DNA of 64,000 bases from Rhodeus uyekii (lineage: Eukaryota > Chordata > Actinopteri > Cypriniformes > Acheilognathidae). A model generated the notes under the pieces. That model had not been told where the DNA came from. It made no database searches and was given only the letters and a program-made list of their open reading frames with translations. The stretch covers positions 248,001 to 312,000 of the forward strand of contig JAWRVZ010000214.1 in NCBI GenBank assembly GCA_037043235.1, in the 5' to 3' direction. Within the stretch, counting starts at the first letter, position 1. Each line of letters begins with the position of its first letter. Of the stretch, positions 38,146-47,100 are shown piece after piece. The position numbers and the translations under genes are program-made.

Positions 38146-41100
38146 TATTCATTATATGTATAGAAACCAGTGTTTTTAATATTTATATTATTGTATTATT
38201 TTGTTTACCTTTTAGTAATTGGGATTTTGACTTTTTAAAATATATTTCTGTTTAGCTTTACTTACTGAAATAAGTCTAAACATTTTTTGTTAATGTTTTT
38301 TAAGTTTAAATCTTTCCTCTGGTATTTATATTTTGTTTTATTTTCGTTTAATTTCAATTACTAAAAACAAATTTGAGAAGTTTTAGCTTTTACCAAGACC
38401 AAAGTGGCAGAAACCAAACTGCAGTTATCTAGATCTAGATTTAGAAAAGGGACAAAAATACTTGATCCTCCAATAAATATATGCAGTAACTACTGGTTGG
38501 TTTTCCATGAATATATGTAGTATTTTGGGGAATTTTCTGGGAAAAATATGATGTATATTAATGCAAAGCTCAAGAGAGAGTATATATTAATGCAGAATCC
38601 AAAACATACTGCACATATTAATGAAGAGCCAGGACATATTATATATATTTAGCGAAAATGCCAATAATTACCCAACTATATTCATTACAAAGCCCAAGAA
38701 ATACAACCTACTGTGGTTGCCAAAAGTCTTGAGGAGAGTTTCGTTTTTTATGACCCTACAAGTTTGATTAAAATGTGTGGACAATATTTTAAATATGACC
38801 GAAAAACAAATACTAAACTTGATAAAAAGGTATAATAACAATAATAAGGCATACATTTGAATACAGCATAATCAATTGGCTGCACAATTTGGCATTTATC
38901 ACAAATAAAACGATTTACTTCAATCACAACTATGCAAAATGTTTACAGAATATTTAACACATTTTTAATAATATTTAAATTTAGGGCAAAGATGTCAATT
39001 TTCCTAGGCTGGACATCACTTTTGGCCACTGCTGTATATTCATGGCAAAAAAAGAATACTTCATATATTCATGAGAAGGAAAATAAATACTGTATATATT
39101 TATGATAAATACTTCATATTAGCCCAACAAATATAGTGTATATATTAATGAAAAAGACAATAAATGCTATGTATTCATGACAAGCACTACATATTGTATT
39201 CATCCAGCCATGAACAAAGACCAGTGGGACCCCGAGTTCCTGAAAGCTATTCCCATCATGAAGACCCGCAGCGGGATGCAGTTTTCCTGCGCCTCTCCCA
39301 GCCACAGCTGTCCAGAGAACACGTATGAAGTGTGGGTGTGTAACAGCGACGGGTACGTGGGTCAGGTGTGTCTGCTGAACATCCGAGACGAGCCCACGGT
39401 GGAGGCCTGCATCGCTGTCTGCTCTGCTCGCATCATCTGCATCGCCGCCGTCCCAGGCCTGAAGAACAGGTGAGACAGACTCCCTAAATGCACCTGTTTG
39501 TGTGGCAGAGTCAGGACCGATTCACCAGTTAAAGACTAATAATAGAGGAACTGTGTTGATGAGCACCATGAGACTGTATGTGTGAATCCCAGTACAGACA
39601 CAACATGCTCACACTGCTAATGAGAATACTGTAGGTTATATCAACCTAATGTTAATGTTCTGTGTGTGTGACCATTCAGTGTATATAATATATTTATGCA
39701 TTTGGCAGACTCTTTTATCCAAAGCGACTTACATTGCATTCAAGGTACACACTGACATTCTAATCAGTTTTTGCTTTCCCTGAGAATCGAACCCATGACC
39801 TTGGTGTTGCGAGCGCCACACTCTACATAATATCCAAATATATTTTGGAATGTACTAAAGCATTAAAATACTATAATATGATTACAGAGATTTAGAAAAC
39901 TTAAGTTCAAATACAGTAATCCCTCGCCACTTCGTGGTTCAAGATGCCTCAGTGCAAAAAATATTTATCGAAAAATAAAAATTCAAAAATATACCGCCAT
40001 ATCGGCAGCCGTATTGCGGAAAGCAGCGTTGCTTCATCGTGATGCGAGAGAAACTTTTTCCAGGATGCCAGGCACAGAGAGACACTCTCTCAGAGGCTTT
40101 GTACACACCCACGGACACTTAGAGAAGGAACGTGATTGGTTCCCGGCGCGAGATCGACGAATGAGAGCACCGAGTGGATGTATCCCGTGAGCTCATTGGC
40201 TGATCCTACTTCACAGATTTTCACCTATCGTGTGGGGGTTCGGTCCACATGTACCGCGATAAATGAGGGATCACTGTACTTGTTTCACCAAAAAACAATG
40301 CTATAGCCAGTTATTCTACTTTGAAATGGTTTTGTTTTGGGCATTTACATTTTTGCCAGTTGGTGGAAAACACCACTTATTACAAGCTTCCATAGAAACA
40401 AACTGGGTCAGAGATCTCAGATTCTACCCTTCCTAAAAAGCCTCGGCAATAAAAACATTGCAAACGTACACATTTTACATCAGGTAACATCAGAATATGG
40501 CTCGTTGCTTTCCATTGTCAATTGCGTGCGTTCCTGTTACATGTTCTTAATCTGGAAACTTGCATGAACAACTCTCTCCAATACAGTATTTTGAATTTGG
40601 ACCCATTTCAACCAATAGCTGTCCAGATTACATCTTCACCTTTTAAGGATGGTTTAGAGCAGGTGCGTCCAAACTTGGTCCTGGAGGGTCACTGTCCTGC
40701 AGAGTTCCAACTTGCCTCAACACACTTGTCTGGAAGTTTCTTGTATACCTAGTAAGACCTTGTTTAGCTGGTTCAGGTGTGTTTAATTGGGGTTGGAGGT
40801 GAACCTCAGGAGCCCTTCAGGAGCAGGATTGGACACTCCTGGTTTAGACACAAACAAATAACAAACATTTTACTGAAATATGCATTATACATTTGCCTTT
40901 TAAAATCCGTCTAACTCAGAGAACGTGTCAGTCATTCCACCACGTCTGCCCCGTCTGAGTCAAATCCTACGGCGTCTACACAACCCCAGCTCCATATCTG
41001 CATTTCTGGCTCGTCTCTGGAGCTCAGCGAGCCCCCCACAGTCCCCGCCGCAGAGCTTGTGCCTTTCGACAGCGATGACACAGATGATGAAGACTCTCCC

Positions 41101-44100
41101 AGCCCTTCATCGACACTGCAGAGTCAAGCCTCCCATTCCACCATCTCATCCAGCTTCGGCAGTGAGTCAAAGCACATTTAAAGTCTATAAAATCAAATAA
41201 AAGTACGATAAAGTATCTGTCAATAGTTTGGAATAATTAAGATTTTAAAAGATGCCTTTTATGCTCAACAAGGCTGCATGTATTTGGTCAAAAATTCTGT
41301 AATATTTTATTATGAATGTGTTCTAAAATGTATTGCATTCCATTTGACAAAGCTGAATTGTCAGCATCATTCCTCCTATCTTCAATGTGCTGATTTGCTT
41401 ATTAACCTTGATGAGCATAAGAGACTTCTTTCAAAAACATTAATAAATCTTGATTATTCTAATCTTTTATTCAATCTTTTAAACAATATTCTCACCCTTA
41501 TGTCCCTCAAAACACATTTGTCTTGGAATATATGTCTTATTGATGTTTTTTATTTGTTTCTCTCAGATGATGAGGCAGTCGTTTCAAAGGACATGGCCAC
41601 AGAGACCACCAGCTCCGAGGAGGAACAAGAGTTTCCCGTCCCCAACTCATTCGGGGCCCCTCGGCTTAGTGTGGACAGTCCTGTGGACGGCCGTGCCATG
41701 CGCCGGTCCAGTCGAGGGTCCTTCACCCGTGCGAGCCTGGAGGACTTGCTGAGCATCGACCCGGAGGCGTACCAGAGCTCTGTCTGGCTCGGGACCGAGG
41801 ACGGCTGGTGAGTCAATGCATGACTGTGGACTTACGAGAATAATGCTCTTAAACTGTATAGTGTGGTTTAGTGCTGCACTTGATGTGGCTGTTTTAGTAT
41901 TGTTTATGTACTGTTATAACTTTTTTTTTTTTTTAATGAGCTTTTGTTTTGATATATTTTTTATTTAGTGATTTAATTTTATGAACTTTTTTAAAATATT
42001 AGTTTATATGTTGTATGTTGAAATATAAAAAAGTCATAATATTAAATAAAAAATATTTAGAAACAAAAGCTAATTTAAAAAAATTATCACAGTATATAAA
42101 CATATAAATAGAAATATTTTAAAGAATGTCATCAAATTAAAAAAAAAAATTTGACTTTCATTTCTTTTATTTCAGTTTGTTTGTTTTTTTTGTACAATTT
42201 TACAAACAATTTCTAATGCAACGTTTTTAATCTTTAAGGTTGTTGTTTTTTTAGGTTTTGGAAGAATAAATAATACATTTTACTTGATGTAGGGTGGTAG
42301 TTTTATTTGATCCAGCAGGATTTGAATGAATTTTGAAAAATAAATTGCGACCCTATTGTTTGTTATTATTATTATTTTCACTGCCCACTATGCCATGATT
42401 ATGTCAGCATAAATAAAAGCTATTATTTTTTGATAATGACTTTTTTTCTTATGAAAAAAAGTAACAAATGCTCCATAAATGGGTGTAACACCTAAAAATA
42501 ATTTCATGTTAAATTTCATGTAAACCAAAAATTATAATAATTTTCATTAAGTCATTAACAAACCCTATATAATGCTTAACTTATCATTCAGCTAAATGTA
42601 TAATATGTCAGTCATTTTCATGACGGTTCTTATTATTTTTGATTATAAAACAAATGATCTGTTATATATATAAAACATGATTTGTTAATGTAATTATTAT
42701 AAGCGTTTAAACTTGTGTTTAGACAGCATTTAAACCCATGGGCCTAATTAAATGTTGAACGGGAGTAGCACACAATTATGCAATCGCATTTTACTGCACA
42801 ATGATCCCCCTGCTGTTTCTTCTGTTTGGGATTTATTACTCACCTCAGGTGACCCTGATCTGACAACAGTACCAGAAACTCACATTATCTCATGCTCAGA
42901 CCTGCCCGTCCTCAGTGCATTCTGTCACTTTCCATACAAACATTTACCCTCTTTCTCCTTCACACAAGCAGGTGTGAAGTGTTTGTTCATGCCTCGCTAA
43001 AGGTCGACAGTCAAAACAAGCAGGACACCATAAGATGTTTTAGGGAGCATTTTACTTCATGCCTGTCTATAATGCATCTTAAGTAAGGAACAATTGACGT
43101 TGCATCTGCATTATTTTCAACAGTTCAACTAGTTCATTATTTTTAACAGTTCAACAGCCCGGAGTTACATATCTATAGCTCAACTTTCCTTTATGAGAAC
43201 ATACAACTGATTTGTTTCTTTAACCACATAGTGTAAATAATTATACTGATTATTATCTCATGAGCTTTAAGCACACACAGGGGCGGACTTGAGCTAAAAG
43301 TGGCCCTGGACTCTCTGGCACACACCCAGTCCGCAAAACTCCACACCATAAATCCACCAGGTCATTATATACAGAGCAGTTTTAGCAACACTTACTAACA
43401 TTAAAATGTAATACAATACACAAATATAATTGCTTTTTTTATATTGAAGTGCCTATCATTAATGACTGCCATACATCTTTACATTTATAATTTGTCTTTC
43501 CTGTTGTACATGGCAAATAGTAAAGCTTTTTTACACAACTCTTTTACATAAAGTGACAGTTTCATAGTTGTAGTATTTGTCATTTCAGGAGCTTGATATC
43601 TGTCATTTTATGGAATAGAGCTTCAATTTTTACCCTAATTTTATTGCTGTGATCAAAGCTGAATTGTCAGCATTATTGCTCCAGTGTTCAGTGGCACATG
43701 ATCATTCTAATGTGCTCAAGAAAAATGAATCTGCTCAAGAAACATTTTTTATTATTATCAATGTTTGAAACAGTTTTTTTTTTTGGAAAATGTGTTAAGC
43801 TATAAAGGCATTGGGTTAGTGACAGTAAAGACATTTATAATTATTACAAATGATTTATATTTCAAATAAATGCGGCTCTTTTTTAACGTTCTATTCATTG
43901 AAGAATCCTGAAAAATAAAAGTATCACAGTTTACACAAAAATATTCATACACAAAAACAGATTTCACCATTCATAATAATAAGAAACAATATTAATAACT
44001 GAGCACAAAAAATAACTGATATAATCAAACAGCAAAAATTAGACTGATTTCGGCATGATCATGTGACACTGAAGACAGGAGTAATGATGCTAAAAAATAT

Positions 44101-47100
44101 AGATCTGACCACAAAAAAAGAGAAAATGAGAAATTTAAAAGAATTGTTTAAAAAAAAAGTCATATTTCATATTTTTGATCAAATAATTAAGCTGCCTTCT
44201 TTCAAAAACATGTTTAAAAATTCTTAATTATTTCAAAAATTTGACCACCAATGTATTTAAAGCTATATTTAAGTTAATGTGAACCAATGAGACAATTACA
44301 TTTTTATTTGAATATAACACTTTCCTAACCATGGTCTTGAAAGTGAAAGATTTACCATGATCTGGTGTTAAGAGAATAATAGTTTGAGTTTCATGAATTT
44401 TCTTAAACAGGGGGAAATTACTAAAGAAGGCCTAGAAACATTTATTTTCATCTTCTGTCTGATATGCTGAAAACTGCTAAGTTAATGTATCTTAGCACAT
44501 TGCGTGACGAATAATATAAAAGGCATTAAAATCTGAGAAATTCAAAAAGGTCAGTAGTAGTTTAATCTTTTAAATTTAAATTTGTTTTTATCATAAACAG
44601 TTGGCAAATATTGCTTTATTGTCTCATCATGTTCAGTCACTTATCTCACATTCTTCAAGCATTTAAAAGTGCCGCTCTGCTCGGCTTTTGTGAACAGTAT
44701 CGATTTTAACAAAGCCGTTTTGACATTTGACATTGAGCATCCTAAAATGATTCAAGTGGGCCATGTATGTACTGTAATTCATTCTTTATATGCCGTATTT
44801 TCCCGCATATAACCCACAGACGCAGATAATCCGCACCCTCATATAGCCCGCGGGTTTTGTGTAAAAAAATTGTTGCCATAACCTGCACCCTTATATAACC
44901 CGCACCCATAGATTTATGAATTTCGAATGTTGCTCGCATGACATCAATTCTCCATAACTGTTCAGGCTCGGTACACAGTGCTTGTGTGCGAAATTCAACA
45001 ATAAGAAAACAAACAAGTCAGAATCAGAACAAAAAGAAAAAGCAGTGTCTCCCGCTGTGCAGCAGCTCGTCCTTTAAGAAGCGATTCTACAGGTGTTGAT
45101 CATCGATGAGAAGAGATGAGAAGAGCCCGTTCTCATGGCAGCACAGCCAATCACGTCTTCTTGCATGATTGACAGGTCAGACAGCCTATCAGCGCCACCT
45201 GTCAGAGTGATAGTACAAGGGCCAAAGACAACAACCCTCACAAGAAAGAAAAACAGAAAGAAAATACAGCAAAAAAAAAAAAACTTACGTCCATTTATGA
45301 TATAGCCCGCACCATCATATAACCCGCAGGGGTTTGTAAAATCTGGAATAACCCATGGGAAAATACGCTATTTACAATTTACCGGCCCACATTGTACAGC
45401 GGCCCACAGAGAAAACTTACGGTGCTGTTTTTTGGGGGGGGAAACACAGGAATAAATTACATTAAAAAAAAAAGATATTCAAATAGAAAACAGTTAATTA
45501 AATCTGTTATAATATTTAACATTATTATTGTTTTTATTACTATTGTGTTTCGAATCAAATAAACGTGGGCTTGGTGAGAATGAGACTTTTTATTCAAAAT
45601 CCTACTGTCCCCAAACCTTTGAATGACAGTGTGACTTAAGTTTGTGAATAAGTAAAGAACTAAAAAAAAAGCATAAGCATAATAATGTTTCTTTTTTTCA
45701 GCATCCATGTGTACCAGTCGTCAGACAACATCAGAAACAGGAAGAACAGTATGAAGATGCAACATTCTGCTTCTATCCTCTGTATCTTGTAAGCAGCTGC
45801 TGTCACGTTGATCTGTTGCCATGCTAACTTATCCAGCGTTGGCATGGAACCTGAACATCTTCTTTTTTTTTATCCCCAGGTATCTTGACAACAAAGTGTT
45901 TGTGTCTCTGGCAAACGGGGAAGTGATTGTTTATCAGAGGGAAGCAGGTGAGCACAGATTCATTCAAAATGATTCATTTAGAACCAATATGAGTGATTTA
46001 CCAAAAATCATTGTCCTTTTTCTGCATAACAGGAAGTTTTTGGGATCCTCAGAGTTCTCAAACGCTGTGTTTGGGCTCTCCAAGCGGACCCGTGACCAAA
46101 ATGGTACCTGTGGCGGGAAAACTGTGGTGTGGCTGTCAGAACCGGGTCCTTATCATCAACACCGGCACTTTAACGCAAGAGGTCAGACACAGACTACATG
46201 CAGAGGAGACATTTAAAAGAGAGTTCACATTCAATAATATTATTTATTCAGCTGCTTTGACACCATCAAATGAGAACAACATTTAGCTTTAGATAAACTT
46301 AATATGCACAGATGGTTAGATGGTTATTGCGCTGAATAATGACACTATTATTTTATGATTTCCATTTGCATTTATGCATTTGGCAGAAGCTTTTATCCTG
46401 AGTGACTTACATTTGCATTCAAGATACACATTAACATTCAAATCAGTTCTTGCTTTCCCTGGGAGCCGAACCCATGACCTTGCCGTTGCAAGCGCTACGC
46501 TCTATACAGCTTAAATGAATTTTACAATATTAACAATTTTATTTTCCTGTTTTATTATCTTTCTTGCAAAAAGTGCTATATAAAGAAATGTGACTTGACT
46601 ATTGGCCAGATTCTTTCACCAGATTAAACGTTTAGGTAACACTTTAGTTTAGGGTCTCATTATTAACTATTCCATTGTTATTAGCATGCATATTACTAGG
46701 ATATTGTTTACTAATATTTAGCAAATATTAATGCCTTCAATACCATATTCCACTTCACTTAATCCTACCATTATACCCAAGCTTAACAACTAACTTACAA
46801 CTTATTACTAAGCTGTAATTAGGAATGTATTATTTATAGTCATAGTTAACAGTTAGTTAATAGTGAGAATTGGACCCTAAACTAAAGTGTGCCAATCACT
46901 TTTAATCATTTTAGTAACAATTCTCAGTCTCGTTATATATTTTAATTTCTTCTTCAGCACTCCTTCCAAGTGGGTCAAGACAGTGGGCGCTGTGTGACCA
47001 GTATGGTGAGCTACGGCAAAGGCGTGTGGATCGCTCTGCAGGGCAGTGCTCATGTGCGGCTTTACCATGCCTCAACCTATGAAAGCCTCACGGAGGTCGA

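Larger units (their letters stand above)
41808..45701. other. intron 14, repeat-rich
   Basis: 3.9 kb, the second longest intron of the model. 41920-42700 is A/T-rich; 43655-44250 is a dispersed repeat; 44789-45370 is a DNA transposon. No exon recognised. Confidence 0.6.

Noticed and set aside
41278..41566. Open frame extending exon 14 upstream by about 96 codons
   Set aside because: It covers a dispersed repeat in intron 13; reading exon 13 through its donor meets a stop, and the acceptor at 41565-41566 gives the conserved protein.
45816..45829. Near X-box (GTTGCCATGCTAAC)
   Set aside because: It sits in the 91-bp intron 15, and its GCTAAC end is better explained as the branch point.
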